A stretch of 64,000 bases of DNA from Pokkaliibacter plantistimulans (GCF_003194385.1 NZ_LAPT01000047.1:1-64000); one strand, 5' to 3'; counted from the stretch's first letter, positions 28,109 to 37,211 are shown. Program-made: numbers and translations. The notes: a model not told the origin generated them from the sequence alone.

Positions 28109-29760
28109 AAGTGCTTGAATTACTGGCCACCCAGCAAGGGACGCCACGTATCCGTCTGCTCGGCAGTGCCTTTGTCGCCGGGGTCGGCAGTGTGGTGCTA
28201 CTGGCACTGGTCAATATCGCTGCCGAGCATATCGCCCGCTCTGGCTATGATCAGGTTGACTGGCCGCTGGCGATTGCGTTTGCCTTGACTGCCGCTGCAT
28301 TCTTTGGCGGTGAGTTTTATCTGGTGGCCCGATTGGGTGCGGATATGGAGACAGTGATCGACCAGTTCCGGGTGCGCTTGCTTAACCGCATTCGCCGGGC
28401 CGATTACGCCCAGATGGAGCGGGTAGGGCAAGAGAGGTTGTTTGAAAGTATTACCCAGACTACCCAGACCCTGTCGCAGAATACCCAGTATCTGGCGCAG
28501 GCCCTGCGCTCGGCCATTCTGACGGTATCTGTGTTGATCTACATTCTGTGGCTGTCACCGCTGGCATTTTGCATGGTGCTGGCCGTCACGCTGGTGGGGG
28601 GCTGGCTGTATGCCGGACTGGGCCAGCGTCTGATGGAGCGCTATCAGCACATGATGGTGGAAGAGGCCAAACTGTTTGAAGGCATCACCGGGTTGTTTGA
28701 CGGCATCAAGGAAATTCGTCTGTCCAGCGCGCGCAGTGAGGATTTTGGCCGGGCGTTTACCGAAGTGACGGACCGCGCCACGGCTATCCGTACCGATGTA
28801 CAGATTCATGGTTTTCAGCAGTTCATCTTCGGTCAGGTTGCCTTCTATACCCTGCTGGCCGTGGTGGTGTTTGTGGTGCCCACCTATGCCGATGACTTTC
28901 GCCATGAAGTCGTCAAGGTCACTACGGCTGTGCTGTTCATGATTGGCCCGGTGGGTGTGCTGATTCAGACCATGGCCATACTGGCGCAGTGCAATGCCGC
29001 GGCTGAACGTATGCTGGCGCTGGACCGTCAGCTGGGAGCGATGGCGGATGCGTCGGAGGTGGTGACGCCCCGGCCTCTGCCGCAGACATTCGATACCATT
29101 CATTTCAAGGGGCTGGAATACACCTACCCCGCACCGGAAGGTGAACAGCCTTTCGCTGTTGGCCCGATCCATCTGCAGCTGCGACGTGGTGAGATCGTGT
29201 TTGTCACCGGCGGTAATGGCTCCGGTAAGTCCACCTTCATGAAGCTGCTGACTGGCCTCTACACCCCGCACTTTGGCAAGATCAGTGTTGATGGTGAAGA
29301 GATCGGACCTTCGACGCTGAAGGCATGGCGCGGCATGTTTGCCACGGTATTTACCGACTTTCATCTGTTCCAGCGGCTGCACGGCGTGCCTGAGCTGGAT
29401 TCCGCCGAAGCCCGGCAGCTGCTGCAATGGCTGGAAATCGACAAGGTAACCGCCATCGACGGCGATCATTTTGCTCATATCAATCTTTCCACCGGACAGC
29501 GCAAACGGCTGGCGTTACTGGTAGCCCTGCTGGAGAAGCGGCCCATTCTGGTGCTGGATGAATGGGCTGCCGATCAGGACCCGCATTTCCGTCGCTTTTT
29601 CTACTACGAGATTCTGCCTGAGCTGAAACGACGCGGACTGACGGTGATCGCCGTCACCCACGATGATCATTACTTTGATGCTGCCGACCGGCGCGTGCAT
29701 CTGGAAGAGGGTCAACTGACCGAAATAAAGGCCACACGCCGTAGTGGGGAGGTGGTCTGA
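28105..29760 (+). CDS. SyrD/PvdE-family peptide exporter, half-transporter 1
   Basis: 551 residues from the ATG that overlaps the upstream stop (ATGA). An N-terminal membrane domain of about six helices is followed by an ABC ATPase: Walker A GGNGSGKST, signature LSTGQRKR, and Walker B running into LDEWAADQDP. The LDEWAADQDPxFR block and the H-loop THDDHYF are typical of the cyclic peptide transporter family, whose members export syringomycin and pyoverdine precursors. Likely exports the NRPS-PKS product across the inner membrane. The in-frame TTG at 28081 has no ribosome-binding site and was not used. Confidence 0.88.
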   Translation: MKVLELLATQQGTPRIRLLGSAFVAGVGSVVLLALVNIAAEHIARSGYDQVDWPLAIAFALTAAAFFGGEFYLVARLGADMETVIDQFRVRLLNRIRRADYAQMERVGQERLFESITQTTQTLSQNTQYLAQALRSAILTVSVLIYILWLSPLAFCMVLAVTLVGGWLYAGLGQRLMERYQHMMVEEAKLFEGITGLFDGIKEIRLSSARSEDFGRAFTEVTDRATAIRTDVQIHGFQQFIFGQVAFYTLLAVVVFVVPTYADDFRHEVVKVTTAVLFMIGPVGVLIQTMAILAQCNAAAERMLALDRQLGAMADASEVVTPRPLPQTFDTIHFKGLEYTYPAPEGEQPFAVGPIHLQLRRGEIVFVTGGNGSGKSTFMKLLTGLYTPHFGKISVDGEEIGPSTLKAWRGMFATVFTDFHLFQRLHGVPELDSAEARQLLQWLEIDKVTAIDGDHFAHINLSTGQRKRLALLVALLEKRPILVLDEWAADQDPHFRRFFYYEILPELKRRGLTVIAVTHDDHYFDAADRRVHLEEGQLTEIKATRRSGEVV

Positions 29761-31397
29761 TGCCGCTGTTACAGTTATTACGCCAGGAAGTGCGCGCCAA
29801 TCCCCGTTATCTGCTGTTTCTGACCGTCGTTGCGGCGGTGTCCACCACGCTGCTGCTGGGCATTATCAACATGGCTTCATCGCTGGTGGCCTCCGGTGGC
29901 AGCAGCCTGCGACTGGCCTTTATGTTTCTGGTCACGGTAGCCTTGTTTGCGCTGTCGCAGCAGGCGGTGACGGCCATTGTTGCCCGTGAAGTGGAGGCGA
30001 TGATTGATCGTATGCGGCTGGCGATGGTCAAAGACATTCGCCGCTCCGATATTCAGACGATTGACAGTATTGGGCGTGCGCCGCTGTATGCCGCTCTGAC
30101 TCAGGATGCCCAGACCATTTCCCGCAGCCTGCCGTTGCTGGTGATCGGCTCGCAGCAGATGGCGATGCTGGTGTTTGTCTGTCTGTATCTGGCCTGGTTG
30201 TCGATGACCGCCTTTGTCATGGCGGCAGGCTTTACGCTGTTTGCCATCGGCCTGCATCTGCAGCGCATGACTGCACTGGGGCTGGCGACCCGCGAGGTGA
30301 TGGCTCAGGAAGGTCAGCTGTTTGGCGGGCTCAGTGGTTTGTTGCGCGGGCTTAAAGAAGTGCGGCTGAATGAGCTGCGGGGCGAGCAGGTGGTCGGTGA
30401 GCTGGCGGCAGTATCGGCCCATGCCCGTGCTGCCAAGACTGCCATCAAGGCACGCTGGGCGGTGGAGTCGGCATTGATCCAGCTGGTGTTCTATCTGCTG
30501 GTGGGGCTGATGGTGTTTGTGGTGCCGATCTTCACCAGCGAATTTCACCAGAGTGTGGTGCAGGCGACCACGGCCGTACTGTTCCTGATTGGCCCTATCG
30601 GCATGATTGCTCAGGCCATTCCGGCAGTGGGCGATGCACAGCACTCATTACAGGAAATGCAGGGTTTACAGCAGCGCCTGCGGCAGGCACTGGCGGACGG
30701 TGTGGACGAATCTGCCGAGCCCCTGTCAGCACCGGTTCAGGACGTGGCACTGGAGGGGATTCGCTATCGTTACCCCAGTGAGCATGGCGACAGCGGTTTT
30801 GCTGTAGGCCCGCTCAATGCCCGTTTTCGCTGTGGGCAGATCACCTTTATTACAGGTGGCAATGGCTCGGGCAAATCCACCATGATGCGTCTGCTCACCG
30901 GCCTGATGCACCCGCAGCAGGGGGCGTTGCAGGTGAATGGCGAAGCATTGCGAGCGGAGCAGATGCAGGCCTGGCGCGATCAGATATCGGCAGTCTTCGC
31001 CGACTATTACCTGTTCCGCCGCTTGTATGGCGTGGCACCGGAAGCGCTGGCGCGGGCCGAGGCCTTGCTGCAGAAGCTGGAGATGGCCGACAAAGTGCAT
31101 ATCCGTGATGGTGCCTTCACCACCGTCGATCTGTCTGCCGGTCAGCGCAAGCGATTGGCACTGGTGGTCGCTGAGCTGGAAGATAAACCTGTGCTGATCC
31201 TTGATGAATGGGCCGCTGATCAGGATCCGCATTTCCGCAAGCTGTTCTATGAAGAGCTGCTGCCGTCCTTCAGGGCACGCGGCAAGATGGTGATCTGTGT
31301 CACTCACGATGATCGCTGGTTTGATCTGGCCGATCAGATTCTGGCCATGAATGAAGGCCAGTTCGAGCCCGGGTGTGCAGGGAGCCATCACGAATGA
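29760..31397 (+). CDS. SyrD/PvdE-family peptide exporter, half-transporter 2
   Basis: 545 residues. Same architecture as its upstream neighbour: about six membrane helices, Walker A GGNGSGKST, signature LSAGQRKR, Walker B into LDEWAADQDP, and H-loop THDDRWF. The ATG shares one base with the upstream stop (TGATG), preceded by GGGGAGG. Both ATPase domains keep their catalytic motifs, so this is not a dead partner. Two adjacent half-transporters probably form a heterodimer; most clusters of this family carry a single copy. Confidence 0.88.
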   Translation: MPLLQLLRQEVRANPRYLLFLTVVAAVSTTLLLGIINMASSLVASGGSSLRLAFMFLVTVALFALSQQAVTAIVAREVEAMIDRMRLAMVKDIRRSDIQTIDSIGRAPLYAALTQDAQTISRSLPLLVIGSQQMAMLVFVCLYLAWLSMTAFVMAAGFTLFAIGLHLQRMTALGLATREVMAQEGQLFGGLSGLLRGLKEVRLNELRGEQVVGELAAVSAHARAAKTAIKARWAVESALIQLVFYLLVGLMVFVVPIFTSEFHQSVVQATTAVLFLIGPIGMIAQAIPAVGDAQHSLQEMQGLQQRLRQALADGVDESAEPLSAPVQDVALEGIRYRYPSEHGDSGFAVGPLNARFRCGQITFITGGNGSGKSTMMRLLTGLMHPQQGALQVNGEALRAEQMQAWRDQISAVFADYYLFRRLYGVAPEALARAEALLQKLEMADKVHIRDGAFTTVDLSAGQRKRLALVVAELEDKPVLILDEWAADQDPHFRKLFYEELLPSFRARGKMVICVTHDDRWFDLADQILAMNEGQFEPGCAGSHHE

Positions 31398-32155
31398 TCA
31401 GCCATCACCGTGGCCCGTCGCCCTGGCTTACCTGCTTTCAGCCGGTTATCCGGCCACAGCGGCGTTTACTGTGTTTACCCTTTGCGGGCGGCGGTGCCGG
31501 CGTGTTTCGTAACTGGCAAAGCTATCTGCCAGCCGGGATGGAAATGCTGTGCGCCCAGCTGCCCGGGCGTGAGCGGCGCATCAGAGAGCAGCCCATTGCC
31601 GATGTGAACGTCATCGTCGATGCCTTGCTGGAGGCGATACTGGCACTGGAGCCAGTACCGCTGACGGTATTTGGTCACAGCATGGGAGCCTCCATTGGCC
31701 ATGATCTGGTGTTGCGACTGCAGGCCGCCAGTTATCCCCTTGAGTGCTTTGCCGTCTCTGCCCGGCGTCCGCCATTTCTGCCCCCGCTCAAGTCACCCAC
31801 TTACCTGTTGGCCGATGAGCCGTTTCGGCAGGAGCTGATTCGCATGGGCGGAACGGCTGCCGAGGTGCTGGCCCATGATGAAATGATGAAGTTGCTGCTG
31901 CCCATGCTGCGTGCTGACTTTGAGCTGGCGGAAACCTTCAGCCGTCCTTCAACATCACGATTTGACTGTCCGCTGTTGGCGCTGGCGGGCCGCTATGATC
32001 AGGAAGCCTTGCCGGAGGATGTAGCACGCTGGCAGGAACTGGCGGCAGGCGACTTCCGGATGCAGGTTATCGAGGCCGGGCATTTCTATGTGGCGGAGCG
32101 GGCTGAGGAGGTAGTAAAGCAAGTGGTATTGACACCCAATACCGTCACCTTGTAA
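31394..32155 (+). CDS. Type II thioesterase
   Basis: 253 residues from the ATGA overlap with the upstream stop, with AGGGAG nine bases before. An alpha/beta hydrolase of the GrsT/RifR type: LCLPFAGGGAG oxyanion region, nucleophile elbow GHSMG, and C-terminal catalytic His in EAGHFYV. It removes aberrant acyl groups from carrier domains of the synthetases. Last member of the tightly overlapped accessory block (PPTase, two exporters, thioesterase). Confidence 0.9.
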   Translation: MISHHRGPSPWLTCFQPVIRPQRRLLCLPFAGGGAGVFRNWQSYLPAGMEMLCAQLPGRERRIREQPIADVNVIVDALLEAILALEPVPLTVFGHSMGASIGHDLVLRLQAASYPLECFAVSARRPPFLPPLKSPTYLLADEPFRQELIRMGGTAAEVLAHDEMMKLLLPMLRADFELAETFSRPSTSRFDCPLLALAGRYDQEALPEDVARWQELAAGDFRMQVIEAGHFYVAERAEEVVKQVVLTPNTVTL

Positions 32156-32213
32156 CGGTCAGGAACTTCCTCACGGCAAACCTCACCCAATCTTAGGACG
32201 AAGGGGAGGTGCC

Positions 32214-32708
32214 ATGAAGCGACATAAAGACGCAATCAATCTATGGCTGGCGCGTTTTAGTGAAGGTACCAGGCTCGACGACAGACTGAACTGTTACCTG
32301 CAGAGCCGGTCGGGCCAGCAGGTAATGCTGACCTTGTCATCCGATCACCGTTATCTGTTGTTTTATTGCCCATTACTGTCACTGGAGGGTAAGCATTCAT
32401 CGCTGCTGATGGAGGAGGCGCTGGCGTTAAATCTTTACCAGAGCATTGCCATCAAGGGGACGCTTGGCTTCGATGAGCAGAACCGGATGCTGGCCTACAC
32501 CTTTGTATCTGACCTCGGTGACGACAGCGTACCGTCATCGGGCAGCGAGTTATGGGACAGACAGCTGACAGATGTAATGGACAATGCCGATATGCTGGCA
32601 GCCCGCTTTCAGCGGCTGCTGGAGATAGCGGATGCTGCTCCCGATAAGATGACTCAGCGAAACCCGTCCCAGCCGCCATTACTGAGTCTGAATTTCAGGG
32701 AGCCGTAA
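32214..32708 (+). CDS. CesT-like type III secretion chaperone
   Basis: 164 residues, with GGGGAGG six bases before the ATG. The fold pattern fits class I type III chaperones of the CesT/Tir family: N-terminal helix (INLWLARF), a run of short strands, LLMEEALALNLYQ at the helix before GTLGFDEQNRMLAYTF, then a C-terminal helix of about 30 residues. These small dimeric proteins bind the N-terminal part of one effector and deliver it to the secretion ATPase. One base separates it from the effector gene, the classic chaperone-effector order. It lies 58 bases after the type II thioesterase with no terminator seen between. Assigned from pattern and context; sequence identity in this family is low. 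Confidence 0.72.
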   Translation: MKRHKDAINLWLARFSEGTRLDDRLNCYLQSRSGQQVMLTLSSDHRYLLFYCPLLSLEGKHSSLLMEEALALNLYQSIAIKGTLGFDEQNRMLAYTFVSDLGDDSVPSSGSELWDRQLTDVMDNADMLAARFQRLLEIADAAPDKMTQRNPSQPPLLSLNFREP

Positions 32709-32709
32709 C

Positions 32710-33648
32710 ATGGTCACAACTCATCCCACCCAGTCTTCGGCTCATATTGCTACCACCTCGTCAGGCCAGATCACGGAGCCAGCCCGGCCGGTGCCGGATG
32801 TGGCTGCAACCCGTCCTTTTCCCGCCCAGTCAGCACCTTCAGCTACCGTAGCGCTCAAGCCTGTTGGTGATCCGTCGCGGCCACCCTTTGCGCCTACTCC
32901 TCAGCAGTTACGAGAGCAGCGAGAAGCGCTGCTGCCGATGCAGACAGTCAGGTCGCCTTTCTCCGGTAACATCGCCATCATCCGTGATGACAAGCACACC
33001 ACCCATGCCAACGGAGCAGAGTTTGCCGATTTTGCTACCCAGACTCGCCAGCATCTGACGCAGCTTGCCGAAACCCGTGCAGGTCAGGCGTTGTTCAATG
33101 CTTTTGATGTCAAAGCTGACGGCAGCAAGATAGAGAATCCGGTGTTTATTCGCGATGCTGGCAGTCAGACGGGGTTACGGCAGGGTGAAAGCGCTTCCAG
33201 AATGCTGGCGACAGCCAGAGTTGAGGTGGAGGCGGGGCACAGAACCTATTTGCCCGCAGCGGGCGCCGTTTCGTTTGTTTCCCACCATACCGATTTATCG
33301 CTGCGCTGGGGCGATCCCCAGCAATTTCACCCTGAGCTTAATCTCAGCACGAAAAGGCTGGAGCGCAATCTGGGAATGAGTAATGCGCTGGCGCTGGGGC
33401 ATGAACTGATTCACGCCGCCCATAGTCTGAATGGCCTGAAGGTCAGAGGGGAGAATGAAAAAGGTATTCCCTTTGAGGAAATCAACACCGTCGGACCGAG
33501 GTCAGGGCGGCGCGTATTTGAGCACATCCCCACAGAGAATGAACTTCGCAAGGGGATGCATCGAGAGGTTTACAACGATGCCACAGCCGTCGGCAATATA
33601 GATCCTCGCAAAACTTACGGAGGCCGTCGGCTTCCCGACAAGATTTAA
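32710..33648 (+). CDS. M91-type zinc metalloprotease, putative type III effector
   Basis: 312 residues. The C-terminal half carries HELIH (H231, E232, H235) followed by SLNG and then EEINTVG (256-262), the layout of peptidase family M91, whose members NleD (enteropathogenic E. coli) and HopH1/HopAP1 (Pseudomonas syringae) are type III effectors; NleD cleaves host JNK and p38 kinases. The first 80 residues are rich in Ser, Thr, Pro and Ala and look disordered, as expected of a type III secretion signal and chaperone-binding region. No Sec signal peptide. GGGAG precedes the ATG, one base after the chaperone stop. The host target cannot be told from the sequence. Confidence 0.8.
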   Translation: MVTTHPTQSSAHIATTSSGQITEPARPVPDVAATRPFPAQSAPSATVALKPVGDPSRPPFAPTPQQLREQREALLPMQTVRSPFSGNIAIIRDDKHTTHANGAEFADFATQTRQHLTQLAETRAGQALFNAFDVKADGSKIENPVFIRDAGSQTGLRQGESASRMLATARVEVEAGHRTYLPAAGAVSFVSHHTDLSLRWGDPQQFHPELNLSTKRLERNLGMSNALALGHELIHAAHSLNGLKVRGENEKGIPFEEINTVGPRSGRRVFEHIPTENELRKGMHREVYNDATAVGNIDPRKTYGGRRLPDKI

Positions 33649-33745
33649 ACATAAGACCTGCAGCTCAGCTGGTGTTGCGGCGACAGGATGAGCCGCACCG
33701 GCACCGGCACCGGCACCGTGGCCGGTAGCGGTTAGCATTGATGTG
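33649..33745. repeat. Convergent gap with hexanucleotide repeat
   Basis: Short gap between converging genes. It contains four tandem GCACCG units (33695-33718). GC-rich inverted segments around it could form a bidirectional terminator, but I see no clear stem followed by T residues. Confidence 0.5.
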
Positions 33746-34444
33746 TTACTGGCTATAGGATTCGTACTGGGCCACCTGCCTGAGCAGCTCGCCTTTGGGC
33801 GCGGCAGAGGACAGCCAGAGCTGCATGGGGACGTAGCTGTATTTGGGGCTGAAGTTGGTGATCAGATCGAGCTTACCATCGTGGTCGAGATCCCCGGCCC
33901 AGTAGATAGCAAAGGAAGGCTCGTCACAGCTGGGCTCCGGGTGCTGCTGCAGGTATTGTTTCACGTCGAATAACACCTGCTGGTGATTGCCTTCCTGCAG
34001 GACCACACGGCTGTCGCAGTCATCCTGCTGCTGTGCGGTCCGTTGCAGCTGGTAGTGGCGACCGGCGAGATCAAAGCCCAGAGTGTTATCGAGAAAGTTC
34101 ATACCGGTCAGCAATTCGGTGACTGCGCCCGGATGTAACTGTGGAATATCAACCAGCATCAGTGAGGCGGGCGTGGTGCTGGTCAGAAAGTGCAGCTTTG
34201 CACCGTCCTGTTCACGTACTGTGTCGGTGAATGTGGCGGCTACCAGACTTACTTGCGCCTTGCTGTCATCAATCACCAGCCCTTCGGCGCTGGTACGCGG
34301 AGCCAGTGGTGACGCCAGCGAACCTTCATCCGGGGTGTCATTGAAGTAAATGATGGGCGCTGCGTTGACCGCGGTAGCGGTGCCACTCATGGCGCTGATC
34401 AGAACGGTGGTGAACAGTATGCGTTGCGGTGTTTTGACCATCAT
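33746..34444 (-). CDS. Exported protein with FG-GAP-like motif
   Basis: 232 residues (229-231 if a later Met is used; AAGGA fits the second ATG better). A signal peptide is clear: basic start, hydrophobic run, cleavage near VNAAP. The mature part has four cysteines or fewer and, near the C terminus, GDLDHDGKLDLI, a calcium-binding loop of the kind found in FG-GAP/VCBS repeats. It should be periplasmic or surface exposed. Convergent with the effector gene. Function unknown. Confidence 0.75.
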   Translation of the reverse strand: MMVKTPQRILFTTVLISAMSGTATAVNAAPIIYFNDTPDEGSLASPLAPRTSAEGLVIDDSKAQVSLVAATFTDTVREQDGAKLHFLTSTTPASLMLVDIPQLHPGAVTELLTGMNFLDNTLGFDLAGRHYQLQRTAQQQDDCDSRVVLQEGNHQQVLFDVKQYLQQHPEPSCDEPSFAIYWAGDLDHDGKLDLITNFSPKYSYVPMQLWLSSAAPKGELLRQVAQYESYSQ

Positions 34445-34564
34445 CAGATCCTTGTGACCGGCCAGATAAACGTCAGGCGGAAGAGCCGGAAAGTGTGCGC
34501 GCAGATGGATGTGCTGGCAATGGCATTAGTGTGCCGCCAGCAGCTAGGTACAAAGAGAGCCTCG

Positions 34565-35731
34565 TCAGATCACCTGACCGGGTTGCGGCCCCTCACTGCT
34601 GATCACTAAGACCCGGCTGTTTTCATTCAGTTCAAATGCCTGTTGGAGCAGTGGATTCTGCGCGGCCAGCCATAAGCCTGTCAGGCCTGCAACCCCTGTG
34701 TCACCGGAAAGGATGCGCGGGTCGCTGCCAATCCCTCTTGCCAGCGTGTGCTGTACCTGCAGTGAAAGCTCATCACTGACGGTCACCGCCCCCGAGGCGC
34801 AGCGGCGGAGAATCTGCCATGCTGGTTGCGATGGCAAACCACAGGACAATCCGATCATTCTTGTGCTCAGATCACCGGGCACCTGCATTATCTGGCCATG
34901 AGCCAGACTGGCAAACAGGCAGGCCGCGCGGGTGGGCTCGACGGTGATGACGTTGGGAGCATGGTCCAGTACATGCCAGAGCCCGGCAGCCACCGCGGCG
35001 GCCAGCCCACCAACGCCGCAATGGAGAAATACATGAGTGGGAGGCGTCAGGTGCAGGCTTTCTGCCATTTCCTGCGCGAGCACGCTGTAGCCTGCCATGA
35101 TGGCCCGGGTCACCGGCAAGCCACCGTGGTAGTCGGTATCGGTGATCAGCAGGGTGTGGTGATCTTTTCTGGACCGCTGTTCGGCCAGTAATACGGCGTC
35201 ATCGTAGGTGCCGGGAATGACTTCCACCACCGCGCCACAGTCGCGGATACGCTGGATACGCCCTTCATCGACTGCCTGTCCCAGCACGATATGGGCAGCG
35301 CAGCCAAACCGTTTCGCGGCCCATGCCAGTGCCAGCCCGTGATTACCATCGGTGGCGGCAATGGCAGTGTACGCCGCACAACGATCATGAGCCTGACCGT
35401 TAGCAATCAGCTCGGGTGGCAACAGCAGTGCTTCACCGAGCAGGGTCAGTAATCCATAGGGGGCACCCAGCGCTTTTACTCCGCCCTGGCCAAAGCGCTG
35501 TGATTCATCCTTCACCCATAGCTGGCCCAGCTGCAAGGTTGACGCCATGGCAGGCAGTGAATACAACGGGGTGGGGCGATAGTCCGGCCAGTGATGCATG
35601 GTAATGGCGGCGTGCTGCATGTCCTGCGTGGGTAATACCACATTGAGATCGTGGTCCCACACCGGGTTGACGGGGTCTTCCCTGGTGCGCAGCAAGGCAT
35701 TGCCAGCAATTAACTGGAAAGGATGAGACAT
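34565..35731 (-). CDS. Diaminopropionate ammonia-lyase-like PLP enzyme
   Basis: 388 residues. Fold type II PLP enzyme: KDESQRFGQGGVKALGA holds the Schiff-base Lys in GVKALG, matching KDESxRFGxxxFKxLG of diaminopropionate ammonia-lyase (DpaL/YgeX). ATDGNHG and a glycine-rich phosphate loop (HCGVGGLAAAVAAG) follow. The known reaction converts 2,3-diaminopropionate to pyruvate and ammonia. Length fits the family (about 400). The frame stays open to 35980, but the Met at 35731 has AGAGGAAA eight bases upstream and starts the conserved part. Divergent from the TAXI binding protein. It could instead be a related threonine or serine dehydratase. Confidence 0.8.
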   Translation of the reverse strand: MSHPFQLIAGNALLRTREDPVNPVWDHDLNVVLPTQDMQHAAITMHHWPDYRPTPLYSLPAMASTLQLGQLWVKDESQRFGQGGVKALGAPYGLLTLLGEALLLPPELIANGQAHDRCAAYTAIAATDGNHGLALAWAAKRFGCAAHIVLGQAVDEGRIQRIRDCGAVVEVIPGTYDDAVLLAEQRSRKDHHTLLITDTDYHGGLPVTRAIMAGYSVLAQEMAESLHLTPPTHVFLHCGVGGLAAAVAAGLWHVLDHAPNVITVEPTRAACLFASLAHGQIMQVPGDLSTRMIGLSCGLPSQPAWQILRRCASGAVTVSDELSLQVQHTLARGIGSDPRILSGDTGVAGLTGLWLAAQNPLLQQAFELNENSRVLVISSEGPQPGQVI

Positions 35732-36023
35732 GGACGCATTTCCTCTGCACTGACGGATGATGGCTCTGCAGGGTAACTTAACAGGTTCTGGCGCAATTGG
35801 GTTGTCTTCTGACTGACACTGAGTTGGGCCATTGTCTATACTCGCGAGGGGCTGGGAGTCTGTACACGACATGCCACGCGTCAGCCACATAGTGTTGCCA
35901 GTCCCTGGCAGGTCCTGTTCCGAACCTGTTCTGAACAAGGTCGATGGTTTGCTATTACTGCTGCGGTGTATCAGCAGCAAGAGTCAGAGTGGGTTATTGG
36001 TGTTCTGGAGAGGAAAAGGAACC

Positions 36024-37181
36024 ATGAGTCGACCAGCCTGGTGCGGTCTGAAGTTACAGTTACACTCGTTGTTGTCCCGCATGCTGCGGTGTGCCGGTCT
36101 TGTTATATTTTCCCAGATCAGTTGGGCGCAGGATGCGCCAGCGGCGCTACCCTACAGCCCTGATGCTATTCCGCTCAGCCAGTACCAGAGCGGTGATGCT
36201 GCGTCTTCAGCCGTGCCCGACCCCTTTGCCATCAGCACAGTACCGCAGGGGAAGGAATACTTTCTCGCCATCTACAGTGGCAGTACCTCCGGCGTTTATT
36301 ACTACGTCGCCAGTGCCATCTGCGACACCCTCAGCATGACGTACCACCAGCATCATATCCGCTGTGTGGCATTGCGCTCTCAAGGCGTCGGCAGCAACCG
36401 TGACCTGATGACTCAGGGCCGGGCGCAGATGATCATCGTCCAGTCCGATACCAACTACTACGCCAGTAACGGTGAGAAGCCGATTCCCGGTGCCCGCTCA
36501 GTGATGTCCTTGCATAACGAAATGGGCGTGCTGGTGGTGAGCAAAAACTCGGATATTCATGGCGTCGCTGATCTGCGTGGCAAGCGCGTCAATCTGGGCC
36601 CGGAGGGCAGTGCCAGCCGTAATCAGGCACTGGAGCTGCTTACTGCTTATGGCCTCAAACCCGCTGATCTGGGCCGTGCTGACGCTGTCACTCAGGATGC
36701 CAACGCGCAGGGGTTATGCAGTGGCTACATCGATGCTTTCCCGGTGTGGATAGGTCATCCGGCTCAGGTGGTGGATGATGTGGCGCGATTCTGCGGGGCC
36801 AGACTGGTGGGAATGAACGGTGACGGCATGGAAAATCTGCTGCATCAGCACCAGTACTATTCTCACCAGACCTTACCGGCCAATCTTTACCCCGGTCAGG
36901 ATCAACCCATTGAGTCTTATGGCTTCAAGGCATCGCTGGTCGCCTATGAGCCGGTCAAACCCTACATTGTCTACTGGCTGACGCGCTCGCTGATGGAACA
37001 TCTCGATGTGCTGCGCGCTAAGACGCCTAATCTGTCGATGCTGAACGCCAGAGAAATGTTTGAGGTGGGTAACTTCCTGCCCTTCCACGAAGGCGCGGCC
37101 CGTTACTGGCGGGAAATTGGCTGGTTGCAGGATGGCGGTCCCAAAGGCCCACCCGATATTGATGAGTCTGCTGATCAGTAA
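36024..37181 (+). CDS. TAXI-family solute-binding protein
   Basis: 385 residues from the ATG preceded by GAGGAAAAGGA; the open frame upstream to 35832 has no comparable site. N-terminal signal peptide (cleavage near SWAQD). Then the TAXI pattern: YSGSTSGVYYYVASAIC at the ligand-binding start, VGSNRDLMTQGRAQMIIVQSD, LHNEMGVLVV, LRGKRVNLGPEGS, and the C-terminal LPFHEGAARYW. TAXI proteins feed TRAP transporters, yet no TRAP membrane subunit is in the window, so it is an orphan here. The ligand is unknown; TAXI proteins often bind glutamate-like or dicarboxylate compounds. Confidence 0.85.
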   Translation: MSRPAWCGLKLQLHSLLSRMLRCAGLVIFSQISWAQDAPAALPYSPDAIPLSQYQSGDAASSAVPDPFAISTVPQGKEYFLAIYSGSTSGVYYYVASAICDTLSMTYHQHHIRCVALRSQGVGSNRDLMTQGRAQMIIVQSDTNYYASNGEKPIPGARSVMSLHNEMGVLVVSKNSDIHGVADLRGKRVNLGPEGSASRNQALELLTAYGLKPADLGRADAVTQDANAQGLCSGYIDAFPVWIGHPAQVVDDVARFCGARLVGMNGDGMENLLHQHQYYSHQTLPANLYPGQDQPIESYGFKASLVAYEPVKPYIVYWLTRSLMEHLDVLRAKTPNLSMLNAREMFEVGNFLPFHEGAARYWREIGWLQDGGPKGPPDIDESADQ

Positions 37182-37211
37182 CCGCAGACGTCGGCGCTGT
37201 TAATCTCATCA

